A DNA stretch of 64,000 nucleotides from Caprimulgus europaeus (taxonomy: Eukaryota > Chordata > Aves > Caprimulgiformes > Caprimulgidae), in NCBI GenBank assembly GCA_907165065.1, contig OU015532.1, positions 47,472,839 to 47,536,838 of the forward strand, in the 5' to 3' direction. A program made the translations under genes and the position numbers. Shown one piece after another: positions 1 to 11,500 of this stretch (its first letter is position 1; every line of letters begins with the position of its first letter). Under the pieces are notes generated by a model. The model was not told the DNA's origin, did not search any database, and was given only the letters and a program-made list of their open reading frames with translations.

Positions 1-683
1 GATGGTCATGAAAAGTCACCGTACAGCAGTTATAAGTGACATAGGAATTAAATTAATTCCTTCATCTCAAGAATATTGCCATTATTTACACTCTATGACA
101 TAGCAAACTATCTAACTGCTGTTCAGTCATAATCTTTATGTAATTTTTTTCCCCACAGAGGTCATAAATCCTAAAGATATTTAGATTTTTATGTTAACTG
201 CATATATAGGTATCCAAGACTCATGACTCAAAGCGAAGTGAAAAATGTCATCAGACCATTTTAAAGCCCAACAGACATTTTTCTGTCATGAAATGGATTG
301 TAATTGATGGTCACTGCTAGAAAGATCTTCATTCTTCAAAGAGTTACTTACAGAGAAGTCATGACAAAGATGTAATTCTGAAGCTCTTGAGGTTCAGTCA
401 TTCCATGTTAAACCTTACAACTCTTTTTTTATGCATTTAGTGTTCCCTGAATTCAGAATTAAATTCTAATCTGTGTTCTACCCAGGGGACAGTCTTGTAT
501 TTCTTGTGAAGACAATTCTTGCTGGAAAAATATCCTGCTGATGTCAGAATTTAAATTTTTGAGTGTCTGCATTAATTTTAATTTTTAGATAAACATTCAG
601 TGTTCTATTGCAGAAAAAAACCCCAACATATTCAACAAGTTGAAATTAACCAGAGATACCTGAGATCCCAACTACATTATTTG
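1..683. other. AT-rich non-coding DNA with one acceptor-like site
   Basis: No gene or recognised repeat is visible. A pyrimidine tract ending in CCCCACAG around 145-160 matches a vertebrate 3' splice site. One frame after it is open for only seven codons before TAG at about 182-184. The rest is ordinary AT-rich sequence with a stop in every frame. I cannot tell whether this is intron, 3' UTR or intergenic DNA. Confidence 0.4.
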
Positions 684-740
684 GCTTTTCTATTCTCTCT
701 CTCTTTTTTTTTTTTCCTTTTTCTTTTCTTTATTCATCTA
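684..740 (+). repeat. Polypyrimidine tract ending in an acceptor-like AG
   Basis: About 50 nearly pure pyrimidines (CT repeats, then T-runs) end in TTCATCTAG at 732-740, a good match to a 3' splice site. The frame starting at 741 stays open for about 45 codons and then stops at TAA. The peptide is not recognisable, so this may be just a (CT)n/(T)n low-complexity run. Confidence 0.5.
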
Positions 741-1111
741 GGTGAAGATTTCTATCAGATGTAATGAGTTAAGGTTGAAAAAAATCCAGCTTCACATCAA
801 TACTGGTCCTTCCTATTGTGAAATTACTTTTTCCACCCCATTTTGTGACAGAAACCTGGCACTTTTATTTTATTTGTAACTTCACTTCTGATCGATGCAT
901 GTGTGAGAGACTTCTTGAAAATTCCACAGGTGGTTTTGCTCCAAATCAGGACTACCCAACCCTTCCTGGGATGCAGGAGGACTTCTCCAGCCTGGGCAGA
1001 GGGCTCTGCACACAGCTGCAGCTCCTCAGCAATCAGCCAGGGCAGGCAGCCCCAGGTGACAGCAATGAGCTAATTGGGGAGGTGATAAAAGGGACTGAGG
1101 AGAGGGTGTGG
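741..1111. other. Unique DNA leading into a minisatellite, with a TATA-like box
   Basis: The second half (from about 950) is clearly more GC-rich than the DNA before it. GATAAAAGGG at 1084-1093 resembles a TATA box 19 bp before the first minisatellite unit. The block could be the edge of an unrecognised mobile element whose promoter-proximal part expanded into the tandem array. No coding evidence was found. Confidence 0.3.
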
Positions 1112-1210
1112 GGTGAGACAGAGTGAGTGCAGCTTGGACCTGGGGGTGAGACAGAGTGAGTGCAGCTTGGACCTGGGGGTGAGACAGAGTGAGTGCAGCT
1201 TGGACCTGGG
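1112..1210. repeat. Minisatellite A: three 33-bp units
   Basis: Three perfect head-to-tail units of 33 bp start at 1112, 1145 and 1178, each beginning GGTGAGACAGAGTGAGTGCA. The array runs without a gap into a 26-bp array whose units begin with the same GGTGAG. Identity between units suggests recent slippage or unequal exchange, and copy number is probably polymorphic. Confidence 0.95.
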
Positions 1211-1418
1211 GGTGAGTTCTTGGGGCTTTTGGAGGGGGTGAGTTCTTGGGGCTCTTTGAGGGGGTGAGTTCTTGGGGCTCTTTGAGGGGGTGAGTTCTTG
1301 GGGCTCTTTGAGGGGGTGAGTTCTTGGGGCTCTTTGAGGGGGTGAGTTCTTGGGGCTCTTTGAGGGGGTGAGTTCTTGGGGCTCTTTGAGGGGGTGAGTT
1401 CTTGGGGCTCTTTGAGGG
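1211..1418. repeat. Minisatellite B: eight 26-bp units
   Basis: Eight units of 26 bp start at 1211, 1237, 1263, 1289, 1315, 1341, 1367 and 1393, each beginning GGTGAGTTCTTGGGGCT. The first unit differs slightly (CTTTTGGA instead of CTCTTTGA); the others are essentially identical. Twenty-six is not a multiple of three and the unit has no stop on the minus strand, so all minus frames stay open and give a false repetitive 'protein'. Confidence 0.95.
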
Positions 1419-1477
1419 AAAATCTTTCACGTCCTTCTTGGCTCAGGCACTTTTGGGTGCTTTTGTTTTGTAAGAGT

Positions 1478-1878
1478 GTACCTGGGAGTACAAGTGTGCT
1501 GAGTTCCCGGCTGGGGGAACTGGGGGTGTTGAGCCTGGGGAAAAGGAGGCTGAGGGGAGACCTTCTGGCTCTGTCCAAGTCCCTGCAAGGAGGGTGAACA
1601 GAGGAGGGTCTTGGTCTCTTTTCCCAAGTGATAGAACAAGAGGAAATGGCCTCGAGTTGCACCAGGGGAGGTTTAGATTGGATCTGAGGAAAAATTTCTT
1701 TACCAAAAGGGTTTTCAAGCATTGGAACAGGGTTGAGTCACTATCCCTGGAGATATTTGAAAGATGTGTAGATGTGGTGTTTAGGGATGTAGTTTATTGG
1801 TGGAGTTGGCAGTGTTGGATTTACAGTTGGAGTTGGTGATCCTGAGGGTCTTTTCCAACCAAAATGATTCTGTGAATA
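1478..1878 (+). mobile_element. CR1 LINE, 5'-truncated 3' end (copy A)
   Basis: This is the 3' end of a CR1 non-LTR retrotransposon: the C-terminal tail of the ORF2 reverse transcriptase polyprotein, then the short 3' UTR. Two conceptual frames carry the family's C-terminal signatures, [17 protein letters not shown] and then [18 protein letters not shown] and RKNFF. The W codon after LQGG reads TGA and the frame shifts there. About five codons after HWNR are missing, so the copy is dead. The 3' end has the usual TTTTCCAACC followed by a degraded ATTCTGTGA tail. The minisatellite ends about 60 bp upstream. It is more diverged than the other plus-strand copies and shares the 'GATGTGGTGTT' 3' UTR type with copy C. 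Confidence 0.9.
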
Positions 1879-3621
1879 TGTTCTTTGCCCCAGAAACCAT
1901 TCCATGTGAGAGCAGGTACATTGTTTGCTTGTGGAGCCTTTGGGAAATACATAACTTTGTGCAATCTCTGCTATTAGGCTTGTAGATAATCTGTTCTGAA
2001 CTTATTTTACTGACAACCAGTAAATCTGAGGTTTTGCTTATTTTCCTCACTAGAATAGTAAGAAAAAAATAAAAAAAAGTGTTAGTGAATCAACTCCCTG
2101 TGTGTGTTACCCTGGGTGAGGCTTGGGAGTGTGGAGTTGTCACAAAATGGAGCCTGTGTGCCATGGGAATGGCCTCGGTGATGGTGTTTGGTTACTGCGA
2201 GTGCGGGCTCACAGGTGGGACGGGGATGTACCTGGTACCCAGGGTTGGAGTACCATAGGCTGAGGAATTGATGCAAGTTCTTGAGAATGATACAGAAAAA
2301 CTCTGTGTGACAGAATATAGTGCAAGGTGAGAGGTCATGCCTTTGATAAAGTGAAGGCACATCTCTGTCACTGCGCTGGCTTTTCTCCTGCTCCTTTTGT
2401 CTGCAGCAGGTACTCTCTGGCTGCTTCATGGTTGCATAGCAACTGGCCCCTGAATGTATTAGTGTTTAGCAGTAATTATAGTTTTGCTGAAATTGTTTCA
2501 ACAGAAATAAATCTCCTCTGCCTTGCTTTTCCTCCTCCCCTGGTTTTAGTGCGTTTGCCAAGGTTAGAGCACCCTCTTTGAGGAAAAACAGCTCTGGGAA
2601 AATGAACTGGAGCGAGTGGCTGTGTGTCACCTGGCTGATAAAGCAGCTCTGCTAACGTTGGTCTGTAAGCAATCAGTGTGTAACACTTCCCAAAGGAGGA
2701 GGGTGTGGGCTCCAGGAATTTGCTCAGTGCTCTGAGCAGACACATGGTGACTGGACAGCCAGGTAAAAATTACCTGGGCATCTTTGGAGGCTGCAGCTCC
2801 GACTGTCAGGGCATTCCCATCCCTATCTTATGGACAGCAGGGCATTGGTAACTGGTATTGTTGGACTGCCTGCTGTCCCTGGAAACAAAAGGTGTTCCAG
2901 TCTGTGTGTAGTGCTGGAGTTTAAACCCTTAATAAAACTGTCATGATACAGCTGGGACAATCTCTGCTGTGAGCTTGCGTCACTCCAGCCTTCTACTGCC
3001 CCAAACCAGTGATCACAGGGCTTAGGTACACTTTTAACCTGAAGACTAAACTGGCCTGCATTTTTATCTATGTTCCCTGCACTGCCTTACTTAAAATTAC
3101 AGCTGTCCCAGTGAGCAGGGTGGAACAGCAGCTCTACCCTTCCTATTTACAGCTATTTAGGATTTTTCCATTTGTGGAAAAAACAGTATTCAAATCCGTT
3201 AGGATCATTGTGCAGCAAGGAAAAATACATATCTACTAGAAGTCTTTGCATAACACAAAATATTTTAGCACCACTTATCTCTCTGGTTATCAGGAATGGA
3301 TTATTTATCTGAACCAGCCATTAAATAAGCTGCAGATTCTTATTTAGAGCATTTCACCACTCTCTTCTAGAGAATATAGCCATACTTTCAGGTTGTAAGT
3401 TAGAAAAGGAAATTTTTCTACTGCAGTCAGAATAAAACAGCAGTAGGAGGCTTTTTATCTGCTTTGTTATCAAACTGTGCTAAATATCTTTATTGCCTGA
3501 AAATTGCATTTCAATTAAATTAGTAACATAGCTTGAACTGAAAGAGAATACTGGTATAACTTAATAATTACTGGAGTGCTTTGGCATACCACCTTTAGCA
3601 TGACTCTAGCAAGAAAATAGA
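1879..3621. other. No gene or recognised repeat
   Basis: Mixed-composition unique DNA. Short frames on both strands lack recognisable domains and supporting splice sites. The 2090-2430 part is somewhat GC-richer, but I could not assign it to any repeat family. Confidence 0.4.
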
Positions 3622-3651
3622 TTTCCCTTCCCTTCCCTTCCCCCTCCTTCC
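3622..3651. repeat. (TTCCC)n homopyrimidine microsatellite
   Basis: A short run of CCCTT pentamers continues into CCCCCTCCTTCC. It is a homopyrimidine tract of about 30 bp, long enough for length polymorphism. Confidence 0.8.
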
Positions 3652-3836
3652 ATTTGGAATGAGCTTCATTAGCACTTAGAAACACAATAAATAATATTTA
3701 GGTCAGCTTGTTCATCTCTTTCCATGATTAGAATTGGAGTAGAAAATGTTAAGGTGAAAAAAAACCAAAACCAAACTTGGCAACACGTGTCTGGAACCTC
3801 TCTTATTTCAAAGTTGATTAATAGCACTGCTGCATA

Positions 3837-3877
3837 GGATTGTAGAATAGTTTGGGTTGGAAGGGACCTCTGAACAG
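3837..3877 (-). mobile_element. CR1 3'-tail fragment, antisense
   Basis: The motif GTTTGGGTTGGAAGGGACCT, preceded by a TGTAGAATA tail, is the reverse complement of the standard CR1 3' end (AGGTCCCTTCCAACCC...). Only about 40 bp are recognisable. Upstream in element orientation (above 3877) the match is lost, so this is an extremely 5'-truncated or decayed copy. Confidence 0.75.
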
Positions 3878-3917
3878 AAGGGTTGAAAGGATGGGGATGA
3901 ATGCTACCGTACATTTC

Positions 3918-3955
3918 ACAGAATCACAGAATATTCAATATTCAATATTTCAATG
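3918..3955 (-). repeat. CR1-like tail microsatellite and ATATTCA repeats
   Basis: CACAGAATCACAGAAT is the antisense of the CR1 terminal octamer-type repeat (ATTCTGTGA). It runs into ATTCAATATTCAATATT. It probably belongs to a second antisense CR1 tail next to the fragment at 3837-3877. Confidence 0.5.
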
Positions 3956-6900
3956 CATGGTGCTGTAACTAATGCATAAGTAACAAAGGAGCTGCAAGTC
4001 AAAGCAGACAATCTTTTCTTTTTTTTAGTGTGTATCTTTAAACTTCTAAACTATAAAGAAAATTCAAGTCTTTGGTAGCAATAGCACATAATTTTTGTCT
4101 CCAGTTCCAGTGTTCTACAACTGTACAGAAGGGAGTGCTGCTAGCTGAGATTATCTAGAGCAATAGAGAAAATATGCTGTAAATGTGAAGTGTAAATATA
4201 ATTATTCAACAACCAAAAAGGCATTTTTGGTGTCTTGCTCTATAACCACATCACTTCTGCAAAACCTGCTGAAATGAAGGGTAAACATCAAATCCAGGAC
4301 TGAACCTGGTTAAAGAACTCCCCTAGGAAATACTTTTCAAGAGACTCTCACCCCTTGTAAATAAGAGGCCATATATCCCAGTGAGGAGCAGAGATGGAGG
4401 CAGTCACCAGGAGGCTGCTAAGTGGGGTTTGTGGGCTCAGAACACCAACCTCACGTTTGGAAAGGGGCCATTCAGCTTGATTTGAGGAGTAATGGAAAAC
4501 CACTGCCCTGGGTGCCTCTACTCCTGGTTTTGGTTAAGGGTTCTGCCTCACAGTGTTTTGTACCTGATTTATTTAATTGTGTTTTGGTTTAAATGTCAAA
4601 CAAAATGGAATTGCTTAGCGGAATATAGAAGCGCTGCAGAATTGGAGCCCTGGCACACTTCTGATCAGCATCTTGCTGGACAGTGTGACTGTTACCTGAC
4701 AAAATTCTACATAACCATGATGATTTTCTCGCCTCCCTGTCAGTGTTTATCTGTTTTATTTTTCCCATAATGATTGCCATCTCTTCTGCTTCTGTTACTT
4801 TAAATGAAAAATGTCTAGGAAGCTTGGAGACAAAGCTGCAGGTTCTATATTACTCCCTATTCTCAGCCTTGTAAATCCCTTCTAGTGCTTGTAGTGCCCT
4901 TTTCCTACAGACACTCTTGGAGAAGTAACTTCATGGTGGCAATGAGTAAACCTGTGGGTTGTTGCTTCAGGTGCTGTCTTATGCTTTTATTGTTAGTGGA
5001 TTAAAATGAGGACCTTAAAATAATTATTTAAGACATAAGTATAGGTTGTAAAAATATTTACAGGGAAATATTACTAGACTAGAATTCTTGATTGTCTAAT
5101 AAATATATCCTTAAATATCCCAAATTAATCTCCTACTGCTGTAATTATGGCTGGCATTTGTCTTCTGTGATCAGCATACAGCAAAATTTGTTTCCTGAAT
5201 AAGGAAATACTAAACCATTCATAAGTACAGTCTGACAAATCATACTAGAGCTCTGGTCCATCAAGTTCATGCTTTTATCAGACATCAGTAGCAAATTCCT
5301 GGAGATTTAACAAAACCACTGTTCTTGGCAAACTGTCTCGTGCTTTGAGAACACATGGGTTTTCTTGAAACTTGAACTAATCACTCTTCATTCTGAGGCA
5401 CAAATCTGAACCTTAGCAATCACAAATCTTAGGATTCAAAGTTACACAGAATCATAAAGGTCAGCACACCTCGGCTGTCCTGCATGTTTCATTGGTTCCT
5501 CGTGTCAGACAGAGCCTGGCTTCCAGTGCAAGTGCTTTCTGCATCATGTACACTGGGTTCTCTTCCCATTTTCTGATCACTCTCACAGAGATGATCTGCC
5601 AAAACCTTAAACTCTCTTTAATTCTGTAGTTGACAAGCCAAATGCATAGAGATCTTATTTACATCCTAGTGTGGAAAGGGTGATGTTACTCTTAACATTA
5701 CAACTGTGTGAGCTGACCAAGGAGTCTGAGTGACAAGGAAGAGCTGATCACACCTCTGTTTGGGGTACCAAAGTATCCCAAGTGGTGTATGGTGGGTTTG
5801 TAACCTTAAACATGCTGAAGCTTCCTTGGGCTTCATTTGGGTGGGGTGTTATCTGCATCCCAGGTAGCTGTTTATTAAATGAGGTGCTTGATGGGAGTTG
5901 ACTGGTGTGTAAAGCTAGAGACATTGATGTTCACTGCTGTAAGTAAAGCCTTTTAAGTACCAAAATTTAGCTATGGTTAAAGAATCAATCACATCTGATT
6001 GTGACCAGCAAGTATAGAGAGGGAAGTAATGAAACTGGATGTTACTTGGTGTCTTCCTGTGGTAGAAACTGTTAAACAATGCCATGGGGATAAATCTCCA
6101 TGGATTAATGAGGCATGATTTATCTTCTCCGTGAGAGGTGTTCTTAGTATAATTATTGCAACAGTAACATGAATTATAAAAGCTGAAGTCCAATTCAGTA
6201 GGAAAAATGGAAGCATTTACATTAACTTTACAGACCAGTTAATGTTTTCCTGGTATCTTTTTTAAATGTCCAAAAACCCAATGGATTTTTTGCTTCCTTT
6301 TTATGAAATCTATAGGAAAAGCTGTGCACACAAGAAAAGTGTTAGAGTACAAATAGGAAAAAAACCCTGTTTTGGCTACTCCATTCTTGTCTTTTGTTTC
6401 CTGATGCAGCAGCCAATGTGTTTCAGTGAAAATAGGCATTATACAATAATCCAAACTGGCGAGAGAGCTGCAATTACACGGGATTTGAAAAGCCTGGCGT
6501 TCTCAGATGGCAGGATGGAAAGGAAATGCTATTTGATGTACATATCCTGATTTTGTATTCAGGGTGTAGATGAATAATTAACGCTGATGGAACAGCCAGT
6601 GCTGGCATCTTTGGCCACAACAGAAAGCAAATTCCTATTGCACATCTCGGACCCAAATGGGAGCGGGGAATGCACAACGCAGTGACTCGCCCGTCCGAGG
6701 GTTCTCACAGGAGCAGTCCAAGTTAGTTACTATGCAAGCTGTAGCTTCCCCTGCTGAGTGAACATCTGGTGAAGTCTGATGTGCAACAGTTGCAAGGGAT
6801 TTATTAGCTGTAATTTTTAATTGATATCTACAGTACCTTTCTGTTCTGCAAAGTCTCCTAAGTGTCTGGATAAAGGAACAGGAAGATCATCTAGCTAGAT

Positions 6901-8437
6901 CTTCACACCATGGATGATGGCATGTGCTTGTTGCTTTCTGCAACTGTTCTGAAATCCTACATTGTTCAATTATCTCCACTTGGCCCATTATTAGCTAATT
7001 TTTCAATTAAAAAGCTTTTTCCTAAGGTGTAACCTAGATCTCCTTCAAGATTAATTTGAGTTTTTTGTTTTACTGCTGTTTTCTAAATGTAGAGTAGTAC
7101 AGATGACTGCTGCCGTAACAGCCACCTTTCTGCGTGTGGGGACACTTCCCATGTTACTTTTTGTTGCTTTTCCAACTCTGTTTTATCTGTTTATACCTTA
7201 ATGTGATAGAGAAAATTGAGGATTATAGACCCACTGAGAATTCTTTAGGGCTGAGTAGGCAAAATAAGCATTTTAAACTTGACACATCTATAAACTAAAG
7301 TTACCTTTTCTCTGGAACAAAACCACTCATTACTTAAATTGGCTTTGCAACCCACTGAAGCTGGGAGGCTTTTCAACAGTGTATACAATCAGAGTTATTT
7401 TATATTTCTCTTTTGGAGTAGTCTTTCCATAGATACATAACTCTACACTTAATTACATCGCATTTTCTTTATAGACTATTTTATCAAGACCATTTTGAGT
7501 TCCCATTATTTTTCTTGGAAGTTTTGACATCTGGATGACAGTCACAGTTTTCTGTTCTGTGGTGCTAAACTACTGAGAGCATAAAAGGTTTTGACTAGGG
7601 ACAGAACTGGAATGGATCCCCCTTGGCATGCCTGCCTAGCTTTCCTGAGTTACCAGCTACAGCTTCAATCTGGATTTCCAGGCAGTTGCAAATACCTTAT
7701 TTCACTGGCTGTATTCCTCCCCTTCACTTTGACCTTGTCTCATAAGTTATTTTTCTATAATCAGATTGATTTGATGGGATTTGTCCTTGAGAAATCTTTT
7801 TCAGACACATTTTAGCTTAATTTCCAAAGGAAACCAGGCTTCTGCAATCACGCTCTGGGTGTCTGCTCTTCCTGATTAATAACCTCTTTTCAACCCAATG
7901 TGACATTGACCAGAGGGATGGAGTCTCAAACACAATGAAATCCCTGTGCACTCAGGGAAGCAGGCAGCTGGGTAAACACAAAGGGTACGATGCAGACTGG
8001 AGATCGGACTCCTCCAGGGACACTAGTGAATCCATCCAGTGAAGGCATTACTAATTCCCTGACCCTGGAGAAGCTTCCATGAGTGCTCAACATATTACTG
8101 GGCACCAGAGAACCTGTAGGGTGCTGTTCCCCATGAGGAACACCACCTGCTTTTGATACTGACCACGTCTGAGCACTGTTGACAATTCTACACATGTATT
8201 TTTGGCAAGGTGTACCAATATAAATATACCTAACTTACCTCAATATTCCTGACTTGTTCTTTCACTATCTTAACTTTTATTTTCTTCTCCTTTAAAAGTA
8301 ATTTTTTGAACTATCAGGCTACTTTAATTTTTTCTATGAAGACTAAAAATAAGAAAATGGTGCAGCTTGCTCTATACTGTTTGTTATATGCCCCCCTAAC
8401 ACGAATGGAAAAAATAATCTTCTGCTTTCCTTTTGCT
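3956..8437. other. No gene recognised; AT-rich unique DNA
   Basis: About 4.5 kb without a supported gene. A faint CR1-tail-like string (CACAGAATCATAAAGG) lies at about 5445-5460. Reading frames of 60-94 codons occur on both strands at chance frequency for AT-rich DNA. None shows a recognisable motif. Confidence 0.4.
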
Positions 8438-8513
8438 GCTTTTTACCTCATATTCTTCATCTAATTTGCAATTTGCAAATGCTTTTTACCTCATATTCTT
8501 CCTCTAATTTGCA
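8438..8513. repeat. Tandem duplication, 43-bp period
   Basis: A 33-bp segment (8438-8470, beginning GCTTTTTACCTCATATTCTT) recurs at 8481-8513 with one substitution. The copies are separated by 10 bp (ATTTGCAAAT-like). It is a simple local duplication. Confidence 0.85.
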
Positions 8514-11500
8514 GCCTTTAGTCTCTGTGCTTTTCCTGTGGTAGGTGGCTGTATTTCCACTAGTTAGAGAAATCTTGACTAATAATGAACCTCCCCAGTC
8601 ATACCTGTTCGTCGTGGTGCTGTGGTGTTTCACACAGCCTCTATCAACTGCAAGCTCTCCAGTATTCCTTTCACTGCTGATACTACACCCAGGTACTAAA
8701 GCAGAGCTTGAGGTGGGAGATGAAGCAAGTTGTGATGTTATACAGAATGAGCCATAGGTATTGCAGTCTCTTCCAGAGATGTCTTTTATTTCTCTAAATG
8801 TTAAAGCTCCTGTTTTGTGGATAGTGTCTGATTCAGTTTTCTCCAGTTTATCAGGGTTTAGAACTGCAGCTATCTTGGGGATCAGTAGAGATGTAAATAC
8901 TACTTTGGTTAAAACAAACAAACAAAAAACAACAACAAAAAACCAAACCAGCAAATCTTTTGGCTGGAACAGTTGGTTTGTACAACCCTTCAGGTACTGT
9001 TTCTGTCCTTACTTGCTATCTATAACATAACAAAATGCACGTAGGAAAAAGTTATACTTGTGTTATTGCTGATATTTTACCAAGCACAAAATTGCTGAGA
9101 GAAAAAAAAAAAAAATTATTTTACTTGTGTGTTTTTCTGCTCAGTCTGCTTGTGTCTGGAGACAGTGGTCTGCATAGCAAAAGGGCAGATGGAGCTGGAA
9201 AATTAGTCTGCAGAGCATGGCTGGTAGCACAAGCTGCAGACCAGAATCCCATGCTGTTGAATTGTCCCCAGGTCCCTTTTTTGCTGTATTTGAGCCTGCT
9301 GAAAGATAGACAATTCAGGAAGCAGGAATTCTGGCACACTGAATTAGTAGGAGCAGAAACAAAACTTTTAATTTTGCCTAGCTACTTAGCTGCTTTTGGT
9401 AAATATATATATTTTTTTTTTTCCCATCTCACCAAAATACCTTCAGTTTTGCTCAGGAAAACTCTTTACTGTATCACCCTGCTAACAATGATACAGTAAG
9501 TTTGGGAGCTGAAAAATGCTGCTTAGCTTTTCCATAAAAGCTCACATCATTAACTGCATGTGGAAATGTGTTCTAATAAACCGGTTCCAACAGGCAATCC
9601 AAATGTGTTATAATTATATATAACCAGGTCTCTTCCTCTAACAAAGGAAAGCAGCAGGAATTCAGGACTCCTTCGAGTGTTTATTTTGGAGGATGAAAAC
9701 TTGGTTTTCCTTTCCATTTCAGTTTTTATTTCTTAGTGTGTGTGTGTACATACGAAATTGTAGGGTTCTTAGTGAGGTTCCCCTTTAGATTGTCACGTAG
9801 TGAGTGGATGGTCCTGTGCTTCAAGGGGCTTGGGCAGGGTACTAATCCTCTGTGTACTCACCTGTGGCACAACCCAGATATGTTAGAAATAGCAGGGATG
9901 TTTGAATTTGTCAGCTACAGTTCCACTTTACCACAGACAACAAATCCTGTAATCCCTTTCAGAACAGGTAGGGATTTTTCCTGGATGTAGTTGAATTAAC
10001 AGGGAATCATTGCTCAGGAACATGGAGAGCTGGAACTGGTAGAGCTCACCAACCACAGGACTAGAGAGTGTGAATTTGTATGGAAGTTCTCCAAAGTGAA
10101 GAGTTGTGACTCACATTGATGTGTTTGTTCAGTTAGCCCAGCGCTAAAGATGTTCTTTAAGATTTCCTGACAAGAAAATTGTATAATGTCTGCAAAATCA
10201 TCAGTTTTCTACTTTTTCTCTCCTTTTAAAAAGACTAATGTTCTCAGGCATACTATTGACAGCAAATTCCCAAGCAACTCTTGAGCTGATATTTTTATTG
10301 TCCTTATTTAATAGTTAACTAGACAGCTGAGTATGGTAAAGTTAGATCAGCTCTTAACTTACATGATGCTATCTTCCTTTCTAACTATAGGCCATGAGGC
10401 TATATATGTTTGAACATACAAATCCATTTCTAATGCAGTATGGAATCTTTACCCAAGAAATCATTAACTCTGGTTAAGTGAGGTTAAAATCGAATCCATG
10501 CACATTGGTCAGTAAACAGAATTCAGAAGCAGGCACAGCTGTTGAAGTTCTGTGCTTGGTGGCCTTCACTGTGACCTCTGGGTCCAAGCTTTGGGAAACT
10601 GAGGTCAATCTGCTGTATTGTACTGCCCTGGGGTTTTTTATTCACTTGTAATACGAGTATTATTTTACACTTGCAGGTCTGAGAAGCTAGGAGACTACTG
10701 ATTGAAGAGCACGCTGGGCTGTCGGACTCTCAGGAGTCGGTGAGTGTATCTTGTTACCTTCTTGTGCTTTTCCAGACATAGATAAGGTGTTGACATCAGC
10801 TACACTCAGCTGGGGCAGTTGCTGCTGTGTGACTTGCATGTTAAGTGCTTCATGAAAACAAAATTTATGGAAAATGTTCAGAATTTCCATAAAGGTTTAT
10901 AAAAAATCTGTACTGGATCTACTTGTCCTCTAAATGCAGAATTGCCATTACTGAATCTCACAAAGAAATGGAAAAAAGAATAATTTGGTATTAAAACCCT
11001 AGCAGGTCTGAGTCTCATCCCTGACATGGTTGCATAAAGATATATATAAGTGAATGAACTTTCAGTTTATTAATCGAGGAACTTGGTTTCTTAACACTGA
11101 CATATGAAGAGTGCTAAACTTGCTTTGATCACAGCTTTATAAGATGATCCTTTTGGATTTACCAGTAGTAATCTGTCAGACTTCAGTGATAATGAGTTTT
11201 CTAGCTGGATAACTCGGCATCTGGCAAAAATTATATCAAGCATTTATACAAAAAGCCACCCACAACAGGACCTTTGTGTAGATATTAACCAGTAAAACTA
11301 TTGTTTCCATATACATACAAAAAAAATGTATTTTTATTTGTGTTTAATCACATTTACTGAAGAATCCTGACTTGTTTTGGTTTTAATTTCTTCCACTGTT
11401 GGATCAGTTGTAAGTACTAAAGCAAAAATGTGACAAAATATTGCTGATCTTGTTCCTTCTCAGAGTTTAGTAAATCATCTATGCAAACTACAGTTTGATA

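Noticed and set aside
1033-1722. 229-codon minus-strand frame with proline-rich repeats (and the overlapping 134-codon frame)
   Set aside because: It is produced by the 26-bp minisatellite, which has no stop in any minus frame, joined to antisense CR1. There is no start, splice or domain support.
5443-5462. CACAGAATCATAAAGG, a possible antisense CR1 tail
   Set aside because: Too short to separate from chance; the expected following GGTTGGAA motif is absent.
8457-8954. 165-codon minus-strand frame
   Set aside because: No recognisable motif; a low-complexity end (A/C-rich tract) and a tandem duplication lie inside it; no splice or promoter evidence.
10590-10612. GGGAAACTGAGGTCAATC, similar to the antisense MIR 3' segment
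   Set aside because: No core sequence follows within the expected distance.
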